Assembly: GCF_012396485.1 (NCBI RefSeq)
Contig: NZ_JAAXPO010000001.1
Span: 124,001-188,000 of the forward strand
Origin: Leuconostoc holzapfelii
GTDB lineage: Bacteria > Bacillota > Bacilli > Lactobacillales > Lactobacillaceae
Reading direction: 5' to 3'
Length of the DNA stretch: 64,000 nucleotides
In this document: one piece after another, positions 20,556 through 30,710 of the stretch
Layout: the number at the start of each line of letters is the position of its first letter
Numbering within the stretch: the first letter of the stretch is position 1
Program-made: the position numbers and the translations under genes
The notes under the pieces: generated by a model
What the model saw: only the letters and a program-made list of their open reading frames with translations
What the model was told of the DNA's origin: nothing
Database searches by the model: none

Positions 20556-21722
20556 TTAAAATTGGCCGGCAAAGCTGGGCATAAATGCCGGTGAAATTTT
20601 TTCAACGCGGACTGTTTTGCCAGGTTCCGGTGCCGCCACATAAGATTGATTGCCAATATATATTGCCACATGATAACTTGCACCTGGGTTTCCCCAGAAC
20701 AATAAGTCACCGGGCTGGGCATCGCGCACAGCCTTTTGCTGCACAACCCCTTCTTGAGTAACCGACGAGTGTGGCAATGACTTACCTGTCGCCTGTTGGA
20801 AAACATAGCTCACCAGGCCTGAACAATCAAAGCCAGACAAATCAGCCCCACCCCATACGTAAGGAATATTTTGTTGGGCTAACGCCATGGCTAAGCTAAC
20901 GACGCCTTGATTGTTCATCGTTAACGTTGAGTTTGCCAGTGGTTTGTCAGGCGTGGTTGGTTGATTAACCTGTTGGGTGTCCTCATGGGCCACTTCAGTT
21001 GGTGTAGTGGTTGACTCTGGCGTGGTGCTAGCTTGCATGCCAGACGCTGCTGTCGCGCCAGCAGCTGGGGTCACATTTGTTGACGTGGCTTCCAAACGGG
21101 TTGCTTGTGGCTGGTTATTGACCGCACGTGTTGGCGGTGTTGGTGCCTCTGACTGTTTTGGTGATTTGAGTGTGTCACGAGATTGCGTGGCGAGTGGCTC
21201 AGCCTGATTCAAGGTTGGGCTGGCTGATGTTGATGTCTGATCAGACGGCGCCGGCACTGGCGATTCAGCCAACTTGACTGTTGCCGTTGCATGATCACGA
21301 GGCTGCGGTGCTGGGACTGGTTGTTGGACTGACGTATCAGTTGTTGGGATGACGAGTTTTTGACCCGTCGAAATGAGATCGGAACCTTGGTTACTAGCCA
21401 CTAAGTCATCGACACTGACATGTTGGGCCGTGGCAATCCCCCAAAGCGAATCCCCCGCCTGCACCTCATAAACCTTCGGCTGATCAGCCGTGACCTGTCG
21501 CGGTGTAGTTTGTGAAGTCCCCACGACTTTCCCGCTCGCAATTTTTAAAGGTGCTTGTTCATTGGTACCTGCTTGCGGCGTCTCATGCTGGCCCGCCAAA
21601 GACACAACCGCATGGTTAACGGCCCGCTGCACCGTATCTGCATGCGCTAGGCCAGTACCCAATCCAGCAACGCTAAGTAAGCCTAAGCCGGATGCGACGA
21701 TCTGTTTATCAATTCTTTCCAT
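20556..21722 (-). CDS. Secreted NlpC/P60 peptidoglycan hydrolase with LysM
   Basis: 388 residues. An N-terminal signal peptide ends near AHA-D; one LysM (about 76-122, VQAGDSLWGIA to GQKLVIPT) binds the wall; a long Ser/Thr/Pro/Gln-rich linker follows; the C-terminal NlpC/P60 domain has the catalytic cysteine in FDCSGLVSY and histidine in YHVAIYIG. Probably a D,L-endopeptidase acting during growth or division. The start at 21722 has GAGGA upstream. It is transcribed alone. Confidence 0.93.
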   Translation of the reverse strand: MERIDKQIVASGLGLLSVAGLGTGLAHADTVQRAVNHAVVSLAGQHETPQAGTNEQAPLKIASGKVVGTSQTTPRQVTADQPKVYEVQAGDSLWGIATAQHVSVDDLVASNQGSDLISTGQKLVIPTTDTSVQQPVPAPQPRDHATATVKLAESPVPAPSDQTSTSASPTLNQAEPLATQSRDTLKSPKQSEAPTPPTRAVNNQPQATRLEATSTNVTPAAGATAASGMQASTTPESTTTPTEVAHEDTQQVNQPTTPDKPLANSTLTMNNQGVVSLAMALAQQNIPYVWGGADLSGFDCSGLVSYVFQQATGKSLPHSSVTQEGVVQQKAVRDAQPGDLLFWGNPGASYHVAIYIGNQSYVAAPEPGKTVRVEKISPAFMPSFAGQF

Positions 21723-21814
21723 AGCTGATCCTCTTCTCTCTGCAACAAACTTTAACATTTCTTAACTATTTTTATTTTATCATAACCTTTTTACTGGATT
21801 CAAGCGCCTACGAG

Positions 21815-21851
21815 ACCACAAAAAAACATTGGACGTGAATGTCCAATGTTT
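21815..21851 (-). terminator. htpX terminator
   Basis: AAACATTGGAC and GTCCAATGTTT pair around a 6-base loop, followed by a T-run on the minus strand, directly after the htpX stop. Confidence 0.85.
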
Positions 21852-22748
21852 TTACATTTTTTCTAATCGTGCGATGCGCTCTGCAATGGGTGGATGCGTA
21901 TCAAAAAGATGTGCTGACTTCTTCATAGGATCATTGATATATAACGCGGCTGACGAAGCATCAACATCTTGCATTGGTGGGGCTGCCGCCAATTTACGTA
22001 ACGCAGCAATTAATGCCTGCGGGTTTCGTGTGAGTTCGACACTGCCCGCATCAGCCAAATATTCACGGTTTCGTGAAATTGCCATTTGAATCACAGCCGC
22101 CGCCAGCGGTGCCAACAACATAATTAAAAATGATAGCACAACCGTCAAAATTTGTCCGCCACCACTGTTGTTTTCACGATCATCACGATCCCGTCCCGTG
22201 TCTACACCGAACAACCACCAATTATTGCCGAGATTAGTCAACATGGTAATGGCAGCAGTCAGGGCTAACGCAATGGTTGATATACGAATATCATAATTAC
22301 GAACATGACTCATTTCATGCCCAATGACACCTTCAAGTTCCTGACGATTCATTAACGCTAATAAACCAGAAGTCGCCGCGACTGCAGCTGTTTTAGGGCT
22401 ATTTCCTGTGGCAAACGCATTGGGACTATCATCTTGAATGATAAATACCCGTGGCATAGGCAGTTGGGCAACCATCGCCATATCTTCAACAGTATGCCAA
22501 AGTTCAGGTGCTTGATCAGCTTGGGTGACTTCAGTCCCATGATTCATGGCCATCACCACCTGAGTTGAATTGCTGACCATGATCACAATGTAAACGGCAC
22601 CGATCACTAAAGCACCAACAACACCAATCGTCAATGATTCTAACAATAGATAGCCAACAGCCGCCCCGACGAGACCCACAAGTATGAGAAAGCCAACCAA
22701 AAGCACAACTGTGCGGCGCTTATTTGATTGTATTTGTTCATATAACAT
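21852..22748 (-). CDS. htpX: Membrane zinc metalloprotease HtpX
   Basis: M48-family protease for membrane protein quality control. 298 residues: two N-terminal membrane helices (about 12-33 and 40-60), the zinc site HEMSH at 144-148, two further hydrophobic segments near 160-180 and 195-220, and the third ligand in the [10 protein letters not shown] region. The ATG overlaps the lemA stop by one base (TAATG), the common lemA-htpX pair. Confidence 0.96.
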   Translation of the reverse strand: MLYEQIQSNKRRTVVLLVGFLILVGLVGAAVGYLLLESLTIGVVGALVIGAVYIVIMVSNSTQVVMAMNHGTEVTQADQAPELWHTVEDMAMVAQLPMPRVFIIQDDSPNAFATGNSPKTAAVAATSGLLALMNRQELEGVIGHEMSHVRNYDIRISTIALALTAAITMLTNLGNNWWLFGVDTGRDRDDRENNSGGGQILTVVLSFLIMLLAPLAAAVIQMAISRNREYLADAGSVELTRNPQALIAALRKLAAAPPMQDVDASSAALYINDPMKKSAHLFDTHPPIAERIARLEKM

Positions 22749-23296
22749 TAAAACTTAACCGTTGGGACTGCTTTCTCAGATTCTGGTGCGGCAATGAATT
22801 CACTGGGTTCAAAATGATGAACACCGGCAATGATATTGCTTGGAAAAGTTTGTAACTTCGTGTTGTAGCTTGCGGTCGTTGTATTAAACAATTGGCGTGA
22901 GTAAGCAATTTTATTTTCTGTATTTGTCAATTCTTCTTGCAGCTTCATAAAGTTGGCGCTCGCCTTTAAATCAGGATAAGCTTCAGCTACGGCGAACAAA
23001 TGCGTCAAAGCATCTGACAATTGATCTGAGGCAGCCATGGTTGCTGCAGGACCTTGGGCATTGTTCACATTGGCCCGAGCATCGGTGACAGCTTGCAAAG
23101 TTGACTTTTCAAAATCTGCATAACCTTTGACTGTGTTGACCAAGTTTGGAATCAAATCATTGCGGCGCTTTAACTGCACATCGATTTGGCTCCAAGATTC
23201 TTTTGTTTGCATCCGCGACTTCACTAGGCCGTTATAGACACTAATCCATACAATCGCAATGACTGCGATAATGGCAATCACAATGAGTAACGTCAT
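22748..23296 (-). CDS. lemA: LemA family membrane protein
   Basis: 182 residues with one N-terminal helix (about 3-20) and a helical-bundle extracytoplasmic or cytoplasmic domain. [18 protein letters not shown] and the [16 protein letters not shown] segment are diagnostic. An AAAGGAG site precedes the ATG. It is translated with htpX; the biochemical role is not settled in any species. Confidence 0.95.
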   Translation of the reverse strand: MTLLIVIAIIAVIAIVWISVYNGLVKSRMQTKESWSQIDVQLKRRNDLIPNLVNTVKGYADFEKSTLQAVTDARANVNNAQGPAATMAASDQLSDALTHLFAVAEAYPDLKASANFMKLQEELTNTENKIAYSRQLFNTTTASYNTKLQTFPSNIIAGVHHFEPSEFIAAPESEKAVPTVKF

Positions 23297-23361
23297 ATTT
23301 TTCTCCTTTAATAGTGATGCTTATTCGACATCTGCTGTTTCTGGTTACGACATCCGCCAAG

Positions 23362-24279
23362 TTAGTCAACAAACACTTCCCGTTTATCTTTCAAGCCGAC
23401 AAACGCCAGCTGGGCGGCATACCATTGATAGAAAAAGGGTAATTGTTGCAACAAAGTATAGATCGTAATTATTTGATTATGATCTATAATATCATACGTC
23501 CACTGTGAGTGCCCATCTTCCTGGCGGTGTTGGGTTAACTTTATGGCAATATCACCAAGGCTGATCTCAGCACCGGAAGTATCGCCTTGCATTCGCTTCA
23601 ACACAAACTGTTGCTTAGCTGCTGTTACAAATAGACTATCCAAAACATGCGCAGGTAAATCTTTTTGAACCATGACCAAACCAGCCTGCTTTTCCGCATC
23701 TAAGCCAGGCATTTCAATATCAAAACCAACTGCCATTAACTGCTCAGCAACAGCGACAAGACGCTTTTGAAAGGCGGTCAACGCATCAACACCTGCCAAT
23801 TGAATGGCTTCAGTTTGTACCAATTTGGCAAACTGTTGGGTATCTAGATACAACCGTTGACGGTTGAAATCCCAATACAATACGCGAAGATTTTGCGCCG
23901 TTTCTTCTAAATAATAACCGCCGGCAGCCAGTGGTGCTTTGGTAAAACGAAATGTCGCATTGGGCCACTCCTCAAAATGCAGCTCTGCAACCTTTTGACC
24001 ATGCGGTAACATCATGGTTGTGGGCTGCAGTGAGGCAGACTCTGATAGCTTGGCAAATGCCACCGTCACCCAGTGCGTACTTGGAAACCAAAAATCATTG
24101 GCAATACGAACCATCTGAGCTTGGTGCATATCAAAGGCTAAAATCTTTTGCAGAATATCCAAAAGTTCCGTGGCGTCAGTCGTTGTATTTAATGCAGCTA
24201 CCAGCACCTGCCAACGGTCAAATAAAGTCAAATCCTTTTTTAACGCAGCACTATAGTCTGCTATCTGAAATTTATCCAT
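23362..24279 (-). CDS. Unrecognised protein B of a two-gene module
   Basis: 305 residues, not recognised. No signal peptide or membrane helix is visible; it is rich in Leu, Ala and Gln with many aromatic residues (YWDFNRQRLYL, PFFYQWYAAQLAF), and looks like a soluble mixed alpha/beta protein. The ATG at 24279 with AGGTGA just upstream is preferred to the GTG at 24285. It begins six bases after the stop of the coiled-coil protein upstream, so the two are almost certainly co-translated. A 65-base gap separates it from lemA. Confidence 0.75.
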   Translation of the reverse strand: MDKFQIADYSAALKKDLTLFDRWQVLVAALNTTTDATELLDILQKILAFDMHQAQMVRIANDFWFPSTHWVTVAFAKLSESASLQPTTMMLPHGQKVAELHFEEWPNATFRFTKAPLAAGGYYLEETAQNLRVLYWDFNRQRLYLDTQQFAKLVQTEAIQLAGVDALTAFQKRLVAVAEQLMAVGFDIEMPGLDAEKQAGLVMVQKDLPAHVLDSLFVTAAKQQFVLKRMQGDTSGAEISLGDIAIKLTQHRQEDGHSQWTYDIIDHNQIITIYTLLQQLPFFYQWYAAQLAFVGLKDKREVFVD

Positions 24280-24285
24280 TGTCAC

Positions 24286-25137
24286 CTAGCCTTCAATTAA
24301 TCGCGTCAAATAAGCAACATAACTCTTGTCAAGCATTGTCGAAAAGTCAGCCACACTCGCAAATTGACTCAGAATGGCTTGGAGTTCTAATTTTCGTAAG
24401 GCATCTGCTTTCTCTAAGACTAATAGTTCGTCTTGCTGCTCAGCTAATTTTTTTTGCACTTCAGGTAACCTTTTTTGGGTGGCTAACAATAAGGCTTGCT
24501 TCTTCTCTAAACTTTCCCGCGTTGTTTTATCATTGCGCCCAAATAGGCCAGCCTTATTGGCTTGCAATGTCGCCAACTGATCGTCGATCACTTGTAATTC
24601 TAGTGTGCGCTTCGTGTCATCTGCTAAGAAAGCTTCCAAGCCAGCGATAATCTGGTTCACTTCTTGAATTTGGAGCGCATTAATACTATCACCCTCAGAC
24701 AGTTGCGCCGCCTGAGTCAATTCGCGAAGCATATTGTCTTCGTAAGTAAAAGAAATGTCCAAAACATCTAACACACCGAGTTGGCGGTGATGCCACCAAT
24801 CACCAAGGTAGACGTAATATTGGGTAGGCTGTTCAGTCGCCTGTTCAAACACCAAAAAACTAAAAGTTGATTTTAAATAAGCTAATAATTCTGGTGCCAA
24901 AAATTCAGCAATTGCCGGTTTAATGTCTGCGACCAAAACCGCTAATGATTCATTGCTGTCCGCATGCGGCCGCTGGCGGATCTGCTCGTTGTACTTTTTT
25001 GAATCCAGTAATTCATAAACAGCGGGTACTTGATTGGCTGAAATCGCAGCCTGCAATTGGCCCAAATATAGAATTTTGTGATCTAACTGATTAATTAATT
25101 CTGGTTGCAAAACGGTTTGCGTGTCTTGATTTGTCAT
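24286..25137 (-). CDS. Unrecognised coiled-coil protein A of a two-gene module
   Basis: 283 residues, not recognised. The N-terminal half (to about 150) looks globular (FSFLVFEQ, YYVYLGDWWHHRQLG); the C-terminal half is a long predicted coiled coil (about 160-260) with Leu/Gln/Glu heptads such as LEKKQALLLATQKRLPEVQK. Such proteins are sometimes labelled SbcC-like, but I see no Walker A motif or zinc hook. The start at 25137 has a perfect AGGAGGT. First gene of a pair with the 23362-24279 gene. Confidence 0.75.
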   Translation of the reverse strand: MTNQDTQTVLQPELINQLDHKILYLGQLQAAISANQVPAVYELLDSKKYNEQIRQRPHADSNESLAVLVADIKPAIAEFLAPELLAYLKSTFSFLVFEQATEQPTQYYVYLGDWWHHRQLGVLDVLDISFTYEDNMLRELTQAAQLSEGDSINALQIQEVNQIIAGLEAFLADDTKRTLELQVIDDQLATLQANKAGLFGRNDKTTRESLEKKQALLLATQKRLPEVQKKLAEQQDELLVLEKADALRKLELQAILSQFASVADFSTMLDKSYVAYLTRLIEG

Positions 25138-25228
25138 ATCTGACCTCCTGTCGCACAAAACTTATTTTTAGCATACACCAACCAAGTATTGAAAAGTAGT
25201 CTGTTAATAATTTTTTATCTACTTCGTT

Positions 25229-25262
25229 GCCATATAAAAAAACGATGATTACTCATCGTTTT
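25229..25262 (-). terminator. Terminator overlapping the flippase stop codon
   Basis: AAAACGATGA and TCATCGTTTT pair around GTAA, followed by a T-run. The TGA stop of the flippase lies inside the left arm. Confidence 0.85.
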
Positions 25263-27244
25263 GGACGTAATTTAGCTGGAATACGGGTAATGCGTGAACC
25301 GAGAAGATCTTCACCAAAGCCGCGCCGCAAGTAAATGAGGGCGACAACCACTCCGCCAATACCAGCGCTTAGGAACGTCGTAAGCGTGACGGATAACTTT
25401 GTATCCATCGGAAAGACAAAGTTACTCATGATAAAGACGACGCCATAGGCTACCGCAGCCATAATCAAAGCCCCGGTAAACAACTGCCACAGTTCTTCAC
25501 CAATGGACCCGAGTGACACATCGTAGGCACGATTTAAATAATCAAGCATGAAGGCAATGGCAATCGCCATCCCAACCACACTAGCCATTAGCGCACCCAT
25601 ACCTTGGAAGTAACGAATGAGTGGTACTTGCACCACCAATTTAACAAGTAAACCATAAACAAACGCCTTCATCACAATGGATACTTCAGATAATGCTTGT
25701 AGGATAAACGCCAACAACATGAATAGACTAAAGACAATTGCCAGAATCGTTGAATATTGAAGCAAGTAGATGCCTTCTTGATTCGATACATCAATTGGAT
25801 AAAACATCTTGTATAGTGGTGCCGCAATGGCAAACATCCCCAAAGCACTTGGCAACATCACAAGGGCAAACAGTTTAATGACCTGCTTTAATTGCTGTTG
25901 AATGTCAGCCCGAGTTAAAGTCGCCTTACTGCCAGATAACATTGGCAACGCTGTGGCGGCGATACTCGTAGAGAATGGCACAATAATCATAATCAACTTA
26001 TTTGGGTTGGCACTAAACAAGGCAAACTCCGTTTGGAGCTGGGCGTTTGTATTGGCAAAGAAGTGACTCATGACATCAAAATAGGTATATTGGTCAACCA
26101 GTTGGAAAATGGTAATGGCCGAACCAATGATGATAAACGGCCATGACTCCTTGAGAATATCTAAAATCATGCGCAAAGTGGGCGCTTTAACTCGTGGCAC
26201 ATCTGGTGTCAGGGGTTGGACGAGAATGTGGTGATATTTGACCCATCCCCATCCGAGCACAAGCATACTGAAAATTGCCCCAATGAATGCCGCAAAGGTC
26301 GATTGCACCACGACGCCACTCCAATTACCTGGATCAACTTTCAAAATGGCTACTGCAGTCACTAACATATAGATGACACGGGCAATCTGCTCAATGACTT
26401 GTGACAAAGCCGACACACTCATCAATTGGTAGCCTTGGAAAATCCCCCGAAGCATCGACATCAAGGGGAAAATTGCAACGGCTGGCGCCAATGAATGCAG
26501 CACCGGGACAAAATTAGCGTTGCCCATTGATAGCCAAGGCGTCAACACATAAATCGCTGTCCCAAAAATCAAACCAAGAAACACGCCTAAAATTAATGAT
26601 TGTCGTGTTAATTGTCGTGTTTGATAAACATCATGACGCGCATGATACTCGGCGACCAGTTTAGAAATGGCAGCCGGAATACCAAAAGTGGCAATGGCTA
26701 AAAACACTGCATAAATGTTATAACCTTGACCAAACAGGCCATTGGCACGGTTAGAGTTAGATCCTAATAACGCCATCCAAGGCACAATATAAACTGCCCC
26801 TAACACACGGGAGACAATATTACCCGCTGACAGCCAAGCTGAACCCTTGACAAGTGTTGCTTGGGCATCATCAACTACTGGCTTAGCAGCTGCTGGTGCT
26901 TGTGCCATCGCAATGGCTGTCACTTCTTCTGCAAATGGATCAGGTGTTTGTAACGCCTGTAATTGCGGCTTTTTTTGCACGATATTCTGACGCGCTTGGT
27001 CGTTTCGCGCTTGCAAACGCGCTAGTGTCTCATCATCTTGTGCCACTGGCCTGTGCTGGCGTGGCTGAGGACGTTCAGCTTGTGATTGCCGTGGTGCTGT
27101 CGTGCGTTGTTGATTTTTGGCTTGGATACGTTGACGTGCACGTGCGAGAATTTCATCTGCACTTAATATTTGGCCGTCCACATTGATTTTATCAACATGC
27201 TTTCCTTGCATTTTCAAATCGCTTGGACGCTGTTCATCCGTCAT
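25253..27244 (-). CDS. murJ: MurJ/YtgP-type lipid II flippase (MATE-like polysaccharide exporter) with long N-terminal tail
   Basis: 663 residues. Residues about 150-640 form the MOP/MATE-like membrane domain with some 14 helices (start SAWLSAGNIVSRVLGAVYIVPW; GYNIYAVFLAIATFGIPAAISKLVAEY). This matches YtgP-type proteins, one of which acts as MurJ in Bacillus. The first ~140 residues are a hydrophilic Gln/Arg/Ala-rich cytoplasmic tail (RQRIQAKNQQRT, RPQPRQHRP), which a plain ~530-residue flippase lacks. AGAGGAG precedes the ATG. Exact substrate is inferred. Confidence 0.88.
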   Translation of the reverse strand: MTDEQRPSDLKMQGKHVDKINVDGQILSADEILARARQRIQAKNQQRTTAPRQSQAERPQPRQHRPVAQDDETLARLQARNDQARQNIVQKKPQLQALQTPDPFAEEVTAIAMAQAPAAAKPVVDDAQATLVKGSAWLSAGNIVSRVLGAVYIVPWMALLGSNSNRANGLFGQGYNIYAVFLAIATFGIPAAISKLVAEYHARHDVYQTRQLTRQSLILGVFLGLIFGTAIYVLTPWLSMGNANFVPVLHSLAPAVAIFPLMSMLRGIFQGYQLMSVSALSQVIEQIARVIYMLVTAVAILKVDPGNWSGVVVQSTFAAFIGAIFSMLVLGWGWVKYHHILVQPLTPDVPRVKAPTLRMILDILKESWPFIIIGSAITIFQLVDQYTYFDVMSHFFANTNAQLQTEFALFSANPNKLIMIIVPFSTSIAATALPMLSGSKATLTRADIQQQLKQVIKLFALVMLPSALGMFAIAAPLYKMFYPIDVSNQEGIYLLQYSTILAIVFSLFMLLAFILQALSEVSIVMKAFVYGLLVKLVVQVPLIRYFQGMGALMASVVGMAIAIAFMLDYLNRAYDVSLGSIGEELWQLFTGALIMAAVAYGVVFIMSNFVFPMDTKLSVTLTTFLSAGIGGVVVALIYLRRGFGEDLLGSRITRIPAKLRPKR

Positions 27245-27270
27245 TTGTGTACTCCTCTTGCATTATGTAC

Positions 27271-27288
27271 GCTGGCAAATATGCCAGC
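27271..27288 (-). terminator. Small hairpin between leuS and the flippase gene
   Basis: GCTGGCA and TGCCAGC pair around a 4-base loop, 27-44 bases upstream of the flippase start. There is no T-run, so it is probably not an efficient terminator. It may influence flippase translation. Confidence 0.4.
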
Positions 27289-27315
27289 ATGGTTGTTACT
27301 TTTTATCATGTTTGG

Positions 27316-29757
27316 TTATCCGACAACGATATTAACAAATTTACCCGGAATCGCAATGACCTTACGAATTGTTTGATCAGCCAAAAACTTTTGTACATTG
27401 TCATCTGCTTTCGCAGCAGCAATCATCCCGTCTTGGTCAATATCACGCGCTACGGTCGCCTTACCACGCACTTTACCGTTCACTTGGAAGATGATTTCAA
27501 CGGTATCTTCCACCAGATGCGCTGCATCATATGTCGGCCAAGCCACATATGAAATTGAGGCTTCTTGTCCCAAGCGTACCCACAATTCTTCTGCCAAATG
27601 GGGCGCAAATGGGGCTAACAACTGCACAAAGCCAGTCATATAAGTTAGTGGCAAAGCCTCTGATTTATAGGCTTCGTTAACAAATACCATCATTTGTGAA
27701 ATGGCAGTATTAAAGCGCATGTTTTCAAGATCTTCAGTCACTTTTTTGACCGTTTGGTGATAGACCTTATCTAAGTCCCCTGGGTTAAAAGTTGTTACGT
27801 GGTCACGCAATTGATCTTCATCATCAATCAACAAACGCCAAACGCGATCCAACCAACGTCGTGACCCAGTAATGCCTTCTTCAGACCATGGCTTACTTTG
27901 TGTCAATGGACCCATGAACATTTCATACACACGCAGTGTATCGGCACCAAACTCGGCCACGATATCATCAGGATTAACCACGTTACCTTTTGACTTTGAC
28001 ATCTTTTCATGGTTTTCGCCAAGAATCATCCCTTGGTTAACCAACTTTTGGAAAGGTTCCTTAGTTGGCACAACGCCAAGATCATACAAGAATTTGTGCC
28101 AGAAACGGGCGTACAATAAGTGTAACACAGCATGTTCGGCCCCGCCAACGTACAAATCAACATTCATCCAATACTTTAATTTCTCGGGATCAGCTAATTG
28201 TTCTTGGTTACGTGGATCAATATAGCGTAAGAAGTACCACGATGAACCAGCCCATTGCGGCATTGTGTTGGTTTCACGACGACCCTTGACACCATCCTCG
28301 CGAGTCACTTCTAACCAATCTGTTAGGTTGGCCAGTGGTGACTCGCCATTGCCTGAAGGCCGCAATTCGGTAGCTTTTGGCAAAAGTAGTGGTAACTCTG
28401 ATTCAGGCACAAGACCTGTCCTGCCATCTTCCCAATGAATGACTGGGATAGGTTCACCCCAATAACGTTGGCGTGAGAAAATCCAATCACGTAAACGGAA
28501 ATTCGTTTGCGCATGACCAGCGTGGTGTGCTTCTAACCATGCAACCATCGTATCAATGGCCGTTGCCTTATCCAACCCATCCAAAAATTCTGAGTTGATA
28601 TGCACGCCATCGCCTGTATATGGTGCTTCGTTGACATCCCCACCAGCAATCACTGGCTTGATGTCTAACCCAAACTTCTGCGCAAATTCATAATCACGCT
28701 CATCATGGGCTGGCACAGCCATGATGGCACCAGTCCCATAAGAAGCCAACACGTAATCAGCAATCCAAATTGGCAATTGTTCACCATTGACTGGGTTGAT
28801 GCCGTAAGCCCCAGTGAACACACCCGTCTTATCCTTGTTCAAGTCCGTGCGTTCAAGATCTGACTTTGCTGCAATCGCTGCGCGATAGTCGGCCACTGCT
28901 TGTGCTTGTTCTGGTGAAACAATTTGATCAACCAATGGATGCTCAGGCGCTAACACCATATAACTTGCCCCAAAGAGCGTGTCAGGTCGTGTTGTGTAAA
29001 CCTCAATTTTGTCATCGGTATTGGCCACGTCAAAGAAGACGGCTGCGCCCTTTGAACGACCAATCCAATGGCGTTGTTGTTCTTTAATCGCTTCTGGCCA
29101 ATCCAAGTCTTCCAAATCGTCAACCAAGCGATCAGCATACGCCGTAATCTTCAAGACCCATTGGCGCAAGGCTTTACGCTCCACTGGATTACCAGACCGT
29201 TCTGACTTGCCATCAATGACTTCTTCGTTGGCTAAGACAACACGGTCAATTGGATCCCAGTTGACCATCATGTTTGATTCATAAGCCAAACCCTTTTCGT
29301 ACAACTTTTCAAAAATCCATTGCGTCCACTTATAAAAGTCGGGATCCGTGGTGTTAATTTCACGGTTCCAATCATAAGACAAACCTAAAGCCTTGATTTG
29401 TTCACGAAAATGGTCAATGTTTTCACTGGTAAAGTCCGCTGGATTATGCCCAGTTTTCATCGCATACTGTTCCGCTGGCAAACCAAACGCATCCCAGCCC
29501 ATTGGATGCAAGACGTTATAGCCATTGGCACGCTTAAAGCGGCTCATAATATCCGTGGCCGTATACCCTTCAGGGTGTCCCACGTGTAAGCCTTGGCCGG
29601 ATGGATAAGGGAACATATCCATGGCATAATATTTTGGCTTACTGGTATCATCCGTGGTGGCAAAAGTTTGCTGCGCATCCCAAAATTTTTGCCACTTTGG
29701 CTCGATTACTTGATGTTCGTATGGCATGTCTTTCGTGTCGTCATCAATCATGATCAC
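27316..29757 (-). CDS. leuS: Leucyl-tRNA synthetase
   Basis: Class I synthetase charging tRNA-Leu. 813 residues. HIGH-type motif [12 protein letters not shown] near 50-60, the editing-domain threonine-rich region [11 protein letters not shown], and [10 protein letters not shown] near 580 are seen. The GTG at 29757 lies six bases after GGAGG and is favoured over the ATG at 29751. Expression is expected to be controlled by the T-box leader immediately upstream. Confidence 0.96.
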   Translation of the reverse strand: MIMIDDDTKDMPYEHQVIEPKWQKFWDAQQTFATTDDTSKPKYYAMDMFPYPSGQGLHVGHPEGYTATDIMSRFKRANGYNVLHPMGWDAFGLPAEQYAMKTGHNPADFTSENIDHFREQIKALGLSYDWNREINTTDPDFYKWTQWIFEKLYEKGLAYESNMMVNWDPIDRVVLANEEVIDGKSERSGNPVERKALRQWVLKITAYADRLVDDLEDLDWPEAIKEQQRHWIGRSKGAAVFFDVANTDDKIEVYTTRPDTLFGASYMVLAPEHPLVDQIVSPEQAQAVADYRAAIAAKSDLERTDLNKDKTGVFTGAYGINPVNGEQLPIWIADYVLASYGTGAIMAVPAHDERDYEFAQKFGLDIKPVIAGGDVNEAPYTGDGVHINSEFLDGLDKATAIDTMVAWLEAHHAGHAQTNFRLRDWIFSRQRYWGEPIPVIHWEDGRTGLVPESELPLLLPKATELRPSGNGESPLANLTDWLEVTREDGVKGRRETNTMPQWAGSSWYFLRYIDPRNQEQLADPEKLKYWMNVDLYVGGAEHAVLHLLYARFWHKFLYDLGVVPTKEPFQKLVNQGMILGENHEKMSKSKGNVVNPDDIVAEFGADTLRVYEMFMGPLTQSKPWSEEGITGSRRWLDRVWRLLIDDEDQLRDHVTTFNPGDLDKVYHQTVKKVTEDLENMRFNTAISQMMVFVNEAYKSEALPLTYMTGFVQLLAPFAPHLAEELWVRLGQEASISYVAWPTYDAAHLVEDTVEIIFQVNGKVRGKATVARDIDQDGMIAAAKADDNVQKFLADQTIRKVIAIPGKFVNIVVG

Positions 29758-29796
29758 GACGTTCCTCCTACAAAATTTCCATTCATATTTAGGCTA

Positions 29797-30018
29797 AAAA
29801 AACGCCCTATATCACACTCAAAAAGTATGACATAGGGCGATTTAACGCGGTACCACCTATGTTCACGTATTGCTACGCCTCAAACGTCTTAACGCGACGT
29901 CACGTCAAGAGCTACTCTGAGTTCACTCTCAATGGCTTTAACCGAGTTCCACATGTTGCTTGATAGACTTGCAACCCCGTCTACTTTCTGAATCCTACGC
30001 GATGTGTACTAATGCTAA
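29797..30018 (-). promoter_or_regulatory. T-box leader of leuS
   Basis: The minus strand shows the T-box core AGGTGGTACCGCG (about 29846-29858) and a terminator stem CGCCCTAT/ATAGGGCG with a T-run at 29797-29840. Stem I and its distal loop lie upstream at about 29880-30018. CTC triplets in the GAACTC segments are candidate leucine specifiers. Uncharged tRNA-Leu would block the terminator. Confidence 0.93.
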
Positions 30019-30071
30019 ATATAATGCTCTAATTATATCACGTTTTCAGTAAATCAGGTATACTATATACT

Positions 30072-30710
30072 ATGTTCAAACGACAAATCATTAGCCGATT
30101 AACAACGCTTTTCGCTGGTGTGATTTTTTCCCTAATGTTGCTAGGTGTTTTAACCCACGCGACATGGCTGTCACAATTTAACCATGCCGGACAAACACTC
30201 ATCCAGCTGCGCTCACCAATGGCAGATACCTTTTTTATGACAATCACCCAAATGGGCAGTGTATTCACAGCAATCGTGCTCACCACGCTACTTGTGATTT
30301 GCTTACTCATTTGGCGTCAGTTTCGATGGGGCTGGTTTTTGACTGTCAATGTTGCTGGATGCGCCGGTTGCGTGACTTATCTCATAAAAAACTGGGTGAG
30401 TAACCCCCGACCGCAACCGCAATTATTACCTGAAACAGGCTATAGTTTCCCTTCTGGCCATAGTATGGTTGCCGTTCTACTCTACGGATCATGTATCGTC
30501 TTGGCCCATCAGATGATTCAAACCAGGTGGCTACGACAAATCATAACCTGGAGTTTTGGCAGCTTAATTGGCCTAATTGCAATCAGTCGCGTGTATCTCA
30601 ACGTTCATTATTTGAGCGATGTGATTGCTGGCTTATCACTCGCTTGGCTACTACTGCAACTATCTTATGTCTTATTGATTGGAGAAAAACATGCTGCCAA
30701 CCACCCATAA
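30072..30710 (+). CDS. PAP2-family membrane phosphatase
   Basis: 212 residues with about six helices. The three-part phosphatase signature is complete: KNWVSNPRP, PSGH in SFPSGHSM, and SRVYLNVHYLSDV. Likely acts on undecaprenyl pyrophosphate or phosphatidylglycerophosphate at the outer face; the exact substrate is unknown. No clear Shine-Dalgarno is present: two TATACT boxes end 1 and 8 bases before the ATG, which suggests a leaderless or near-leaderless mRNA. Starts a plus-strand group with the next two genes. Confidence 0.9.
   Translation: MFKRQIISRLTTLFAGVIFSLMLLGVLTHATWLSQFNHAGQTLIQLRSPMADTFFMTITQMGSVFTAIVLTTLLVICLLIWRQFRWGWFLTVNVAGCAGCVTYLIKNWVSNPRPQPQLLPETGYSFPSGHSMVAVLLYGSCIVLAHQMIQTRWLRQIITWSFGSLIGLIAISRVYLNVHYLSDVIAGLSLAWLLLQLSYVLLIGEKHAANHP

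Noticed and set aside
24286-25137. Naming the coiled-coil protein an SbcC exonuclease
   Set aside because: There is no Walker A, Walker B or zinc hook, and it is far too short. Coiled coil alone does not support that name.
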